Shown here one piece after another: positions 1 to 7,867 of a stretch of DNA of 64,000 nt. Positions within the stretch are counted from its first letter, which is position 1; the number at the start of each line of letters is the position of its first letter. This stretch comes from Vibrio splendidus 12E03 (GTDB taxonomy: Bacteria; Pseudomonadota; Gammaproteobacteria; Enterobacterales; Vibrionaceae): the NCBI RefSeq assembly GCF_000272105.2, contig NZ_AJZD02000183.1, positions 62,001 to 126,000 of the forward strand, given 5' to 3'. The notes under the pieces were generated by a model, which saw only the letters and a list, made by a program, of their open reading frames with translations, did not search any database and was not told where the DNA came from. The position numbers were made by a program, and so were the translations under genes.

Positions 1-2
1 CA

Positions 3-782
3 GAGAGTGGAATCAAACACTCGCTGTTTGATGTTGAGCAGTGTCTGTCAGTGGAGTCGGGTTTAGCGGACGTTAAAGACAAGCTGGTGGGCGGCTTATA
101 TTTACCTCATGATGAAACCGGTGATTGTCATCAGTTCTGTTTAGCGCTGACTGAGAAGGCCAAGCAACTTGGTGTTAGGTTCGTGTTTGATACTGAAGTG
201 GTAAGTTTGAATCATCAGAATCAAAACATCGAGAGTATTACAACGTCTCAAGGTGTATTCAAAGCGGACGCTTACGTAGTTGCATCAGGCAGTTATTCTC
301 GAGATCTGTTGAGACAAGTCGACTTATCTATCCCGGTTTATCCAGTCAAAGGTTATTCACTAACACTACCGATCGTGAATGTAGATAAGTCACCAACCTC
401 GACTGTTATGGATGAAACCTACAAGGTCGCGATGACGCGATTTGATGATCGTATTCGCATTGCTGGTACGGCAGAGCTTGCTGGCTTCAATTATCTTATT
501 CCTGAAAAACGTAAAGCCACGATTGATATGGTGATAAAAGATCTTTTCCCACTGGCGGGGGATTTCTCTAAGGCAGAATACTGGACTGGATTAAGGCCAA
601 TGACGCCGGATGGTACGCCTATAATCGGCGAGACGCCTATCAAGAATCTATTTACCAATACAGGCCATGGAACTCTAGGTTGGACAATGGCGTGTGGCTC
701 AGGAAAGATCTTGGCAAGCGTGGTCAGTGGCTCAGCTAGTGATATTAAAACTGATGACTTGAGTATCCACCGATATATGTAA
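3..782 (+). CDS. dadA: D-amino-acid dehydrogenase, C-terminal part (cut by window start)
   Basis: The frame is open from the first bases of the window to a TAA stop at 780-782, giving the last 259 residues; the N-terminal FAD-binding part lies outside. The stretch LTGGL/LPHDETGDC-like (here GGLYLPHDETGDCHQF) and the end motif GLRPMTPDGTPIIG followed by NTGHGTLGWTMACGSG are typical of the DadA branch of the DAO/GlcD flavoprotein family, which oxidises D-amino acids to 2-oxo acids at the inner membrane and passes electrons to the respiratory chain. A GTG at 51 is an internal codon, not the start. A 13-bp perfect stem-loop follows 43 bases after the stop. Related amine oxidoreductases such as ThiO or SoxB are less likely because of the DETGDC segment. 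Confidence 0.85.
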   Translation, partial: ESGIKHSLFDVEQCLSVESGLADVKDKLVGGLYLPHDETGDCHQFCLALTEKAKQLGVRFVFDTEVVSLNHQNQNIESITTSQGVFKADAYVVASGSYSRDLLRQVDLSIPVYPVKGYSLTLPIVNVDKSPTSTVMDETYKVAMTRFDDRIRIAGTAELAGFNYLIPEKRKATIDMVIKDLFPLAGDFSKAEYWTGLRPMTPDGTPIIGETPIKNLFTNTGHGTLGWTMACGSGKILASVVSGSASDIKTDDLSIHRYM

Positions 783-824
783 AAGCAAGCCGTTAGTTAT
801 CTTGCCTATGGCTTGATGATACCG

Positions 825-857
825 ACATTAGGAGCATAAAGCGGATGCTCCTAATGT
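825..857. terminator. Stem-loop after dadA
   Basis: ACATTAGGAGCAT (825-837) pairs perfectly with ATGCTCCTAATGT (845-857) around a 7-base loop. It lies between the convergent dadA and the minus-strand gene that ends at 900. The U-tract is weak, so termination is probable but not certain. Confidence 0.55.
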
Positions 858-899
858 TGTAAATCTAGGTGCATGGTTTTAAGTTTCTTCTATTTATAA

Positions 900-1679
900 T
901 CACGAGATGAATTGAGACTTAAATGACCTTAGCTCTGGCGGTAGCTTCTTATTTACGAGGTTAATAGCTTTACGATGTTCTAATCCAATGGATCTCACTA
1001 CGTCCCCAAAATGTTGGTTAAAAAATAGCTCGAACTGACCAGTGAGTTTGTAGTCTTGCAGTTTGTCATCCAGTAATTGAGCTAGTTGTGTTTTGTCTGG
1101 GTGGACATAGAAGACCAGTGGGAGAGGGTAATAAAGCACAATACTTTTTTCTATGACTAACCCATCCAGGGAATAGGTATGTTCTTGGTATATGCTTTTA
1201 ACTTCATTAGCTCCTAGTGACACATAATCACATTTTTTATCTGAGAGAAGTTTAAGAATCTCTAGTAACGTTCCTTGCTCTAGTACCCGGTATCCATTTG
1301 CTCTAAACAGCTCAGCATCAGCCCATGTCGCAGGAATTCCAGCGATAAGTGATTTCAGTTTATTGCTGTTGATATTATGGAATGTGGGTTGATCTTGCTC
1401 CCTAATTATTAGGATACGGTGTCCTAATAAGCCTTTACAAATTGGAGAGTTGAGTTTGATTGCAGGCTTATCAGCAAATTTACGGTTTCCCGCCACCGTG
1501 ACGAGTACATCATAATTCTTGCGGAATATATTTCCTTCATCCTCAGCTCTTGGAAAGTCTGTATTATCGCTGTGAACGACAATAGGTTCGTTCGGATCCC
1601 AATTCAACAAGCTATGAATTAGCTCCAACTCATAGTGCTGTCTTTTACCTGATTTATTGCCATTCCAAAAGTTAAACAT
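900..1679 (-). CDS. Periplasmic-binding-protein-like protein (SBP family 3 fold) without signal peptide
   Basis: A 259-residue protein resembling the small solute-binding-protein-3-like proteins common in vibrios (segments such as AGIPATWADAELFRANGYRVLEQ match the mid region of that fold). Those relatives normally start with a secretion signal and a first beta strand; this one starts directly at MFNFWNGNKSGKRQHYELEL. The ATG at 1679 has AGGA five bases upstream, and reading back in frame gives no ATG before a stop, so the short N-terminus is real unless the gene is eroded. An AAGAAAGCGCTTTCTT palindrome is centred about 68 bp upstream of the start, suggesting it is controlled by the LacI protein encoded at 11402-12397. 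The ligand is unknown. As it stands it would be cytoplasmic. Confidence 0.5.
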   Translation of the reverse strand: MFNFWNGNKSGKRQHYELELIHSLLNWDPNEPIVVHSDNTDFPRAEDEGNIFRKNYDVLVTVAGNRKFADKPAIKLNSPICKGLLGHRILIIREQDQPTFHNINSNKLKSLIAGIPATWADAELFRANGYRVLEQGTLLEILKLLSDKKCDYVSLGANEVKSIYQEHTYSLDGLVIEKSIVLYYPLPLVFYVHPDKTQLAQLLDDKLQDYKLTGQFELFFNQHFGDVVRSIGLEHRKAINLVNKKLPPELRSFKSQFIS

Positions 1680-1739
1680 AGTTGTCCTAAAGGGGAACTT
1701 ACATTTTATGGCTGGTATGCTGACATAGGTTTAGTGATC

Positions 1740-1755
1740 AAGAAAGCGCTTTCTT
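1740..1755. promoter_or_regulatory. LacI-family operator, site 1
   Basis: Perfect 16-bp palindrome AAGAAAGCGCTTTCTT. The central CG and 12-bp GAAAGCGCTTTC core have the form of LacI/GalR-family operators. It lies 61 bp upstream of the minus-strand start at 1679 and about 430 bp from the ABC operon start. Confidence 0.8.
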
Positions 1756-1771
1756 TTGTTTTTGAGGGAAT

Positions 1772-1796
1772 CATACATAGATACAGTCTATGTATG
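1772..1796. repeat. 10-bp perfect inverted repeat next to operator site 1
   Basis: CATACATAGA (1772-1781) and TCTATGTATG (1787-1796) flank TACAG. It could be a second regulator's operator or a short RNA hairpin. It does not resemble the GAAAGCGCTTTC site. Confidence 0.6.
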
Positions 1797-2065
1797 TTGA
1801 GAATCGCGACGGAAAGGCTATTTTAAAGAAAGCACATAAGTTCATTGATGGGTGAGAGGTTCGACGATTAGGAAAGACGATGGGGGCACTATTAGTGAGT
1901 TTTAACTTATTGTTTTTAAATTATTTTTCGTGTTAGCGAACAATTAATGTGACGAATGGCACTGTTGTGTATTTCTATTCTCAATCTATTCTAAATTTGT
2001 GATCTATGGTTCGTTTCACCGAAATGTAAGTTGAAGAATCACTCTATCGGCTTATTATCCATCTA

Positions 2066-2081
2066 AAGAAAGCGGTTTCTT
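2066..2081. promoter_or_regulatory. LacI-family operator, site 2 (imperfect)
   Basis: AAGAAAGCGGTTTCTT differs from the perfect palindrome by one central base (C to G). It lies 98 bp upstream of the binding-protein start and 51 bp from site 3, a spacing compatible with paired operators. A dispersed-repeat fragment begins right after it at 2082. Confidence 0.65.
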
Positions 2082-2132
2082 GATGCGAGTAACCGATAGT
2101 GAATCGAAAACACCCCCTTTTTTTAAAGTTAA

Positions 2133-2148
2133 AAGAAAGCGCTTTCTT
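2133..2148. promoter_or_regulatory. LacI-family operator, site 3
   Basis: Perfect AAGAAAGCGCTTTCTT, 30 bp before the ATG of the binding-protein gene, where a bound repressor would block the promoter or the elongating polymerase. Confidence 0.85.
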
Positions 2149-2178
2149 TCTGGTTATTATCATTAAAAGGACAACGTG

Positions 2179-3813
2179 ATGCACAAAAAGACATTGATTG
2201 CTTCGCTCGCCATTGGAGCTTTATTCGGAGCCTCTGTACAAGCAGATGAAGTTAAGCAGGGTGGTACACTAACGGTGCCAATTATCAATACTGGCTTTGT
2301 TGAAAACTTTAACCCTTATACAACTAAAGACTTACTGCATGGGGTAATGTTTGAGCCATTGGTCGTATTCAACAACATGACAGGTGATGTTGATTATCGC
2401 CTGGCTGAGTCGGTTGAGTATTCAACTGACCTGAAAACATTGACGCTTAAGTTACGAGAGAATTTGAAGTGGTCTGATGGTTCAAAGTTAACAGCAGACG
2501 ACGTTGTTTTTAGCTTTATGTTGACTAAAGAGGCACCAGCTTTTGACCAGAAAGGTATTTGGTCTTCAGGTAATTTAAAAGAAATCAAATCTATTGACGC
2601 GCGAACCGTCGTGTTTGAGCTGACGGAAGCGGATTCTACATTTGCTTGGAACTTAGAGCGTTACCATATTGTACCAAAGCATGTTTGGTCGAAAGTTGAA
2701 GAGCTGACAACGTTTACCAACCTTAACCCGGTAGGTAGTGGTCCAATGACGACGGTTAAATACATTAAACCGCAACAGATGGAGCTGTGCCGAAACCCAA
2801 ATTACTATTTAGAAAATAGACCTTATTTAGATTGCATCAACTTCCGTTCTTACAATGACAACTCTCAGATCCAACCTGCCTTAATCAAAGGTGAGATTGA
2901 TTGGGGTTCAAATTTTATTGCTGACGTTGAGTCAACATTTGTCGATATGGATAAAGAAAATAACCATTTTTGGTATCCAGCAAATGATGCGATCCACCTT
3001 TACGTAAATACCAAAGAAGCGCCATTTGATGACTTAAGAGTACGCCAAGCACTTTCTATGGCACTTGATCGTGAAACCATCGTTGATATTGCTGCCTACG
3101 GTTATCCGACCGCAAACTTCAATGTTGGTGGCATCGGTGAGCTATACGAAACGCACATTGATAAAAATGTATCTAAGAAATATGGCTATCTAACTAATTA
3201 CGATGTTGAAAGAGCAAACGCTTTACTTGATGAAGCGGGTTTAGTTGACAAAAACGGTGATGGATTCCGCGACAAAGCAAACGGGGAAACGGTTGAGTTT
3301 GATATTGAGGTGGTAAACGGTTGGACCGACTGGATCCAAGTGGTTCAGATGGTATCTGAATACTTTGAAGAAGTGGGTGTGAAAGCAAACGTTAAGACCG
3401 TGGATTGGGCGGTATATGACAGCAATTTGAAAGAAAGCAAATATACCATGTCAATTAACTGGTCAATGGTAGCGACAAACCCAATCTTGGCGTACCAAGA
3501 GTACTTCTCAACGTCTCGAATCGGGAAAACTTGGCATGCTGGTCACGGTGTTAATTCACCAGAAATCGACGCATTGATCGACAGCTTCGGCAAAATTGGT
3601 GATGCAGAGCAGCAAGAGAAAGTGTTGAGTGAACTTCAGGAGTTTACCGCTGAAAACCTTCCCTTTATCCCTCTATTTTCTAACCCAACTTGGTTCCAAT
3701 ACAGTACTAAACATATTGTTGGTTGGCCAAGTGAAAAAGACCCATACGTACAGCCAGTATGGTACGACGGTGGTAAGAGAGTAATTATTCTCAACAATCT
3801 ACACCTTAAGTAA
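2179..3813 (+). CDS. Oligosaccharide-binding protein of an Opp-type ABC importer (SBP family 5)
   Basis: A periplasmic protein of 544 residues. The N-terminus MHKKTLIASLAIGALFGASV and QADE is a classic signal peptide cleaved after about residue 22. The body is family 5 (DppA/OppA-like): GGTLTVPI at the mature N-terminus, SDGSKLTADDVVFSF, and VRQALSMALDRE in the middle. Within this family vibrios and Thermotoga use members for chitobiose, cellobiose or laminaribiose, and the flanking GH16, GH3 and phosphorylase genes suggest a beta-glucan oligosaccharide here. The ATG at 2179 is preferred over the adjacent GTG at 2176 because AAGG ends eight bases upstream. First gene of the importer operon, with operators just upstream and a hairpin just downstream. 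A dipeptide ligand cannot be excluded from sequence alone. Confidence 0.85.
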   Translation: MHKKTLIASLAIGALFGASVQADEVKQGGTLTVPIINTGFVENFNPYTTKDLLHGVMFEPLVVFNNMTGDVDYRLAESVEYSTDLKTLTLKLRENLKWSDGSKLTADDVVFSFMLTKEAPAFDQKGIWSSGNLKEIKSIDARTVVFELTEADSTFAWNLERYHIVPKHVWSKVEELTTFTNLNPVGSGPMTTVKYIKPQQMELCRNPNYYLENRPYLDCINFRSYNDNSQIQPALIKGEIDWGSNFIADVESTFVDMDKENNHFWYPANDAIHLYVNTKEAPFDDLRVRQALSMALDRETIVDIAAYGYPTANFNVGGIGELYETHIDKNVSKKYGYLTNYDVERANALLDEAGLVDKNGDGFRDKANGETVEFDIEVVNGWTDWIQVVQMVSEYFEEVGVKANVKTVDWAVYDSNLKESKYTMSINWSMVATNPILAYQEYFSTSRIGKTWHAGHGVNSPEIDALIDSFGKIGDAEQQEKVLSELQEFTAENLPFIPLFSNPTWFQYSTKHIVGWPSEKDPYVQPVWYDGGKRVIILNNLHLK

Positions 3814-3826
3814 GTTATTTTTGAGA

Positions 3827-3850
3827 GGGCTACAGCTTAGGTTGTAGCCC
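3827..3850 (+). other. Intercistronic hairpin between binding protein and first permease
   Basis: GGGCTACA (3827-3834) pairs with TGTAGCCC (3843-3850). No U-tract follows directly. Hairpins here often protect the upstream mRNA or partly stop transcription, so the binding protein is made in excess over the membrane parts. Confidence 0.6.
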
Positions 3851-3868
3851 CTAGGTTAAAAGATTTTT

Positions 3869-4843
3869 ATGTCGTTTTTAATGCGCCGATTTGGCTTCTA
3901 TTTTACCGCTTTCTTAATCGCTATATCGTTTAATTTCATGTTGCCTCGCCTAATGCCAGGTGACCCTGTTGATGCTCTTTTCGCTGCAGCTCAAGGTCGA
4001 ATGGATCCTGCTCAAATGGATGCTGTTCGAGAAATGTACGGTTTTGTTGATGGCAATGTTTTCGAACAGTACTTCGCTTATATGAAAAGCGTATTTACTC
4101 TGGATTTGGGGCCATCAGTACTTATGTTTCCTGTAAGTGTCTCAGATGTCCTTGCTATGGCACTGCCGTGGACTATGTTTCTCGCGCTTGGTTCGCTGAT
4201 TGTCGCTCTCATCATTGGTGTCAGTATTGGTACGTATGCATCGTATCGACGTGAAGGGCTATTTGGACAAATTGTTCCGCCAGTTTTGGCATTTATTAGT
4301 AATTTCCCGTACATCGTGACCGCGTTACTGTTGTTCTATTTCTTCGGTTTAAAACTTGAACTATTGCCTTTGGCATACACCTATGACCCATCGTTAGAGC
4401 CAGGTTTTACATGGGAGTTTATTTCCAGTGTAGCCAAACACGCTGTGTTGCCTATGGGCTCAATGGTCTTGGTTGGTATCGCAACATGGGTCTTCAATAT
4501 GCGTAATGCGATGATCAACGTGTTGGGTGAGGATTACGTAACGATGGCAGAGGCCAAAGGCTTGAGTAGTTATCGTGTTATGTATCGCTATGCTGGTCGA
4601 AATGCCATCCTTCCTGTTGCGACCGCTATTGCAATGGCAATCGGATTCTCATTCGCAGGTTCAATCATGACCGAAGTGGTTTTTAACTACCAAGGCTTGG
4701 GGAACATCCTTCTTAAAGGCATCGTTGCTCGTGATTACCCACTTATCCAAGCCATTCTTCTTATCTTGGTGACAGCGGTACTAACCGCTAACTTTATTGC
4801 CGACCTCCTATATGTCTGGCTTGACCCTAGAATCTCGAATTGA
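3869..4843 (+). CDS. ABC importer permease, DppB/OppB type
   Basis: A 324-residue inner-membrane protein with about six hydrophobic segments (first at about residues 9-28). It carries the binding-protein-dependent permease signature EDYVTMAEAKGLSSYRVMYR at about residues 222-241, the cytoplasmic loop that docks onto the ATPases. LMPGDPVDAL near the N-terminus is typical of OppB/DppB. It pairs with the following permease, which overlaps its stop region, to form the channel. The closest functional analogues by layout are the Vibrio chitobiose permeases (VC0619-type). Translation starts at ATG 3869 with a weak ribosome site. Confidence 0.88.
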   Translation: MSFLMRRFGFYFTAFLIAISFNFMLPRLMPGDPVDALFAAAQGRMDPAQMDAVREMYGFVDGNVFEQYFAYMKSVFTLDLGPSVLMFPVSVSDVLAMALPWTMFLALGSLIVALIIGVSIGTYASYRREGLFGQIVPPVLAFISNFPYIVTALLLFYFFGLKLELLPLAYTYDPSLEPGFTWEFISSVAKHAVLPMGSMVLVGIATWVFNMRNAMINVLGEDYVTMAEAKGLSSYRVMYRYAGRNAILPVATAIAMAIGFSFAGSIMTEVVFNYQGLGNILLKGIVARDYPLIQAILLILVTAVLTANFIADLLYVWLDPRISN

Positions 4844-4851
4844 GGCGCATG

Positions 4852-5841
4852 ATGGATAATTTAATGGACACTCAAAAAACCGCTAACCAGCCGAATATGC
4901 CAGTACGTGAGCCAAAATGGTCGTGGAAAAACGTAAAGAAAACTCTCGGTAAAGCTTACGCATTTTTCTACGGTAACCCCCCGGCCATTATAGGTACTTT
5001 TTTACTTACGATTGTCTTAGCCGGGGCGTTATTTGCACCTGTATTATCGACTCATAACCCAGAAAAGCGCGTAGCACGTCCACATGTTGCACCAAGCTCT
5101 GAGCATATTATGGGCACGACTCGTAGCGGACGTGATGTATATAGCCAGGTTCTATTTGGAGCAAGAAAGTCGCTTACTGTTGCGATCTCTGCGGGCGTAA
5201 TAGCCATGACAATAGCAGTGCTAGTTGGGGTTTCATCTGGTTACTTTGGTGGAAAAGTCGATGAACGCTTGAACTTCATTACTAACGTATTTCTTGTGTT
5301 TCCACAATTACCCTTGCTGATTGTTCTCGCCGCATTCTTAGGGCAGGTCGGTTCGCTGGTTATTACCGTGTTGTTAGGGATAACCTCCTGGCCTTGGGGG
5401 GCTAGGGTGATTCGTGCACAGACCATGGCAATTAGAAGCAAAGAGTTCATCATTTCTGCAGAGGTGATGGGGGAATCAAAAATCCGCATTATTTTAGTCG
5501 AGATCTTACCAAACTTAGTTTCGATTGTTTTTGGTGGCTTCCTAGGCACGGTTATCTACGCAATGGGCTCCGAAGCTGGTCTAGGTATTTTAGGTTTAGG
5601 TGATGCAACAGAGGTGAGTTGGGGCTCTATGTTGTATTGGGCACAGACCTCTTCATCGTTATATACCGGTGCATGGTGGGAAATGCTGGTGCCTGCACTA
5701 GCGTTAGCGATTACTGGTGGTGGACTCGCATTGATTAACATGTCTATTGACCAAGTGAGCAACCCTAAATTACGTACGGGCCCACACATCAAACTGTGGC
5801 ACAAACTTAAAAAAGAAGCAGATAAACGCCGAGGCCTATAA
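4852..5841 (+). CDS. ABC importer permease, DppC/OppC type
   Basis: A 329-residue second permease subunit. After a polar N-terminal tail of about 50 residues it has about six membrane segments. The motifs HIMGTTRSGRDVYSQVLFGA and the docking loop KEFIISAEVMGESKIRII are diagnostic of the DppC/OppC branch. The start is placed at ATG 4852 because GAGG (4842-4845) is six bases upstream; ATG 4849 is an alternative and a TTG at 4840 overlaps the previous stop. It is coupled to both neighbours: the preceding gene ends at 4843 and the next ATG (5841) overlaps its stop codon by one base. Confidence 0.88.
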   Translation: MDNLMDTQKTANQPNMPVREPKWSWKNVKKTLGKAYAFFYGNPPAIIGTFLLTIVLAGALFAPVLSTHNPEKRVARPHVAPSSEHIMGTTRSGRDVYSQVLFGARKSLTVAISAGVIAMTIAVLVGVSSGYFGGKVDERLNFITNVFLVFPQLPLLIVLAAFLGQVGSLVITVLLGITSWPWGARVIRAQTMAIRSKEFIISAEVMGESKIRIILVEILPNLVSIVFGGFLGTVIYAMGSEAGLGILGLGDATEVSWGSMLYWAQTSSSLYTGAWWEMLVPALALAITGGGLALINMSIDQVSNPKLRTGPHIKLWHKLKKEADKRRGL

Positions 5842-6794
5842 TGAGCAATCTATTAGAAATTAATAACCTGTGTGTTGATTACGTTTCTCCTAATGGCGTA
5901 GCAAGAGCCGTTAATGACGTTAGTATTTCCATTGCGCCCGGTGAAACGCTCGGTATTGCCGGTGAATCTGGTTGCGGTAAAAGTACATTGGCTTTTGCTA
6001 TATCACGCTTACATAAAGCACCAGCGCTTATCTCTGAGGGTGAAATACTCTACAAAGGGCAGGATGTTTTAAAGATGAATAACAAGCAGCTACGTGACTT
6101 CCGTTGGAATGACGTTTCTATTGTTTTTCAAAGCGCAATGAATTCACTTAATCCCGTTATTACCATCGGTGAGCAGCTAACGGACGTTATTCTAGCGCAC
6201 AAAAAAATACCTTATAAACAGGCTCACGATCGTGCGGTCGAGCTGTTAGGAACTGTTGGGATTCATGGCGATAGAATGTCGAGCTTTCCTCATCAACTGA
6301 GTGGAGGGATGCGTCAGCGAGTTGTTATTGCTATTGCTTTGGCGCTGGAACCTAAATTGATCATCATGGATGAGCCAACAACGGCACTTGATGTGGTGGT
6401 CGAACGTGAAATCTTGAATGAACTGTATGAGCTGAAGAGTAAGTTTGGATTCTCTATTCTGTTTATTAGTCACGACTTAAGCCTAATGGGCGAAATTGCT
6501 GATCGAATTGGCGTGATGTATGCGGGTAACCTTATCGAATTAGGTGATGCGAAAACGGTATTTAGTGAACCTAAGCATCCTTATACAAAAGGGCTTATCT
6601 CTTCATTTCCGACTATTCATGGGCCAAAAGAACGTCTCTACGGGATCCCTGGGAATCCTGTCAACCTTTTGGATACACCTCAAGGATGTAACTTCCAAGA
6701 GCGATGTGGCGAATGCATTTCAATGTGCATTAAAAGTGAGCCTCGTTTGGGCGCTATTGCGACCGGGCATCACGTATCTTGTCACCTAGTTTGA
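5841..6794 (+). CDS. ABC importer ATPase, DppD/OppD type
   Basis: A 317-residue cytoplasmic ATPase. Visible motifs in order: Walker A GESGCGKST at about residues 40-48, Q-loop VFQSAMNSLNPV, signature LSGGMRQR, Walker B LIIMDEPTTALD and the switch histidine FISHD. The C-terminal oligopeptide-transporter domain has a cysteine cluster (CNFQERCGECISMC), which in DppD-type proteins can hold an iron-sulfur cluster; whether it does here is unknown. It should pair with the next ATPase as a heterodimer under the two permeases. Start ATG 5841 overlaps the upstream stop, with GAGG in front. Confidence 0.9.
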   Translation: MSNLLEINNLCVDYVSPNGVARAVNDVSISIAPGETLGIAGESGCGKSTLAFAISRLHKAPALISEGEILYKGQDVLKMNNKQLRDFRWNDVSIVFQSAMNSLNPVITIGEQLTDVILAHKKIPYKQAHDRAVELLGTVGIHGDRMSSFPHQLSGGMRQRVVIAIALALEPKLIIMDEPTTALDVVVEREILNELYELKSKFGFSILFISHDLSLMGEIADRIGVMYAGNLIELGDAKTVFSEPKHPYTKGLISSFPTIHGPKERLYGIPGNPVNLLDTPQGCNFQERCGECISMCIKSEPRLGAIATGHHVSCHLV

Positions 6795-6804
6795 GCGAAA
6801 GATT

Positions 6805-7794
6805 ATGAATACTTTAAAGAACGTTGATAAAAGCGAAGTTATCTTATCAGTTAAGAATTTGGTAAAAGATTTCCCACTTGGCCAGTCAGTCAAAAGCAAT
6901 ATGATGCGAGCCGTAAATGATGTTTCATTTGATCTACGTAAAGGAGAAGCATTAGCGATTGTTGGTGAATCTGGCTCAGGGAAAAGCACAGGAGCTCGAA
7001 TTCTTACCCGAATTTACGATAAGACGGCTGGAGATATCGAATTCAAAGGTGAGCCTCTGTCTGACTATATTGAAAAATATGGTGAGCTTGAATATGCACG
7101 CCAAGTGCAAATGATTTTTCAAGACCCGTTTGGCTCGCTGAATCCTGTACACACGATTTACCACCATATTGCGCGACCTTTACTTATCCATAAACGAGCA
7201 GAAAAAGAAGCGATTCCGAATCTTGTTTATGAATTGCTTGAAATGGTTGGGCTAACACCAGTTAAAGAGACCGCAGAGAAGTACCCGCATGAACTAAGTG
7301 GTGGACAACGACAGCGTGTCGCAATTGCACGTGCAATTGCTGTTAGCCCGGAAGTTATCCTAGCTGATGAACCTATCTCTATGCTTGATGTGTCTGTGCG
7401 ATTAGGAATCCTAAACCTAATGGCTGACTTGAAAGATAAGCATGGTATTTCGTTCATGTACATCACTCATGACATTGCGACGGCGCGTTATTTTGCTGAG
7501 AAAACGGCGGTGATGTATGTAGGACATATGGTCGAATGGGGCAATAGCGACAACGTCACTCAGAACCCGCAACATCCGTATTCTCAGTTGTTGTTGTCAG
7601 CTGTGCCAGAAGTCGGTAAATCGGGCAAGCGTGACATGAACGTGAAAAAAGGCGATATCCCTTCTTGGAAGCCAAGTAGCGTAGGTTGCCCGTTCGCAAG
7701 CCGTTGTATGAAAGCTGACAAACTTTGCACGCAATCAATACCAGAACCGACTCAAATTGCAGAAGAGCATTTTGCTCGTTGTCATCATTTGTAA
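6805..7794 (+). CDS. ABC importer ATPase, DppF/OppF type
   Basis: A 329-residue second ATPase of the importer. Walker A GESGSGKST, Q-loop IFQDPFGSLNPV, signature LSGGQRQR, Walker B VILADEPISMLD, switch YITHD, and a C-terminal CPFASRC...C cluster. It starts 10 bases after the preceding stop and ends 73 bases before the phosphorylase start, so the five transport genes form one operon. An operator lies between this gene and the phosphorylase gene, which may therefore have its own promoter or be partly blocked. Confidence 0.9.
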   Translation: MNTLKNVDKSEVILSVKNLVKDFPLGQSVKSNMMRAVNDVSFDLRKGEALAIVGESGSGKSTGARILTRIYDKTAGDIEFKGEPLSDYIEKYGELEYARQVQMIFQDPFGSLNPVHTIYHHIARPLLIHKRAEKEAIPNLVYELLEMVGLTPVKETAEKYPHELSGGQRQRVAIARAIAVSPEVILADEPISMLDVSVRLGILNLMADLKDKHGISFMYITHDIATARYFAEKTAVMYVGHMVEWGNSDNVTQNPQHPYSQLLLSAVPEVGKSGKRDMNVKKGDIPSWKPSSVGCPFASRCMKADKLCTQSIPEPTQIAEEHFARCHHL

Positions 7795-7819
7795 ACTTTA
7801 AATCCTTTTTGAAATGCAA

Positions 7820-7835
7820 AAGAAAGCGCTTTCAA
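7820..7835. promoter_or_regulatory. LacI-family operator, site 4
   Basis: AAGAAAGCGCTTTCAA contains the full 12-bp core GAAAGCGCTTTC (7822-7833). It sits between the last transporter gene and the phosphorylase, and would fall inside the coding region if the earlier ATG at 7814 were used; this argues for the start at 7868. Confidence 0.75.
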
Positions 7836-7867
7836 AACTTAAGTGTAAGAATTTTTGGAATTTTGAT

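Larger units (their letters stand above)
1680..2178. other. Divergent control region between the SBP-like gene and the ABC operon
   Basis: This 499-bp gene-free stretch contains two perfect copies and one imperfect copy of the LacI-type palindrome (1740, 2133 and 2066), a separate 10-bp perfect inverted repeat (1772-1796), and a 31-bp stretch (2082-2112) that shares GATGCGAGTAACCGA and ATCGAAAACA with the intergenic region at 56195-56221. I see no convincing open reading frame in it. Confidence 0.7.

Noticed and set aside
51..53. GTG as the start of the first gene
   Set aside because: The frame is open to the left edge and the encoded residues continue the flavoprotein, so the gene is merely cut.
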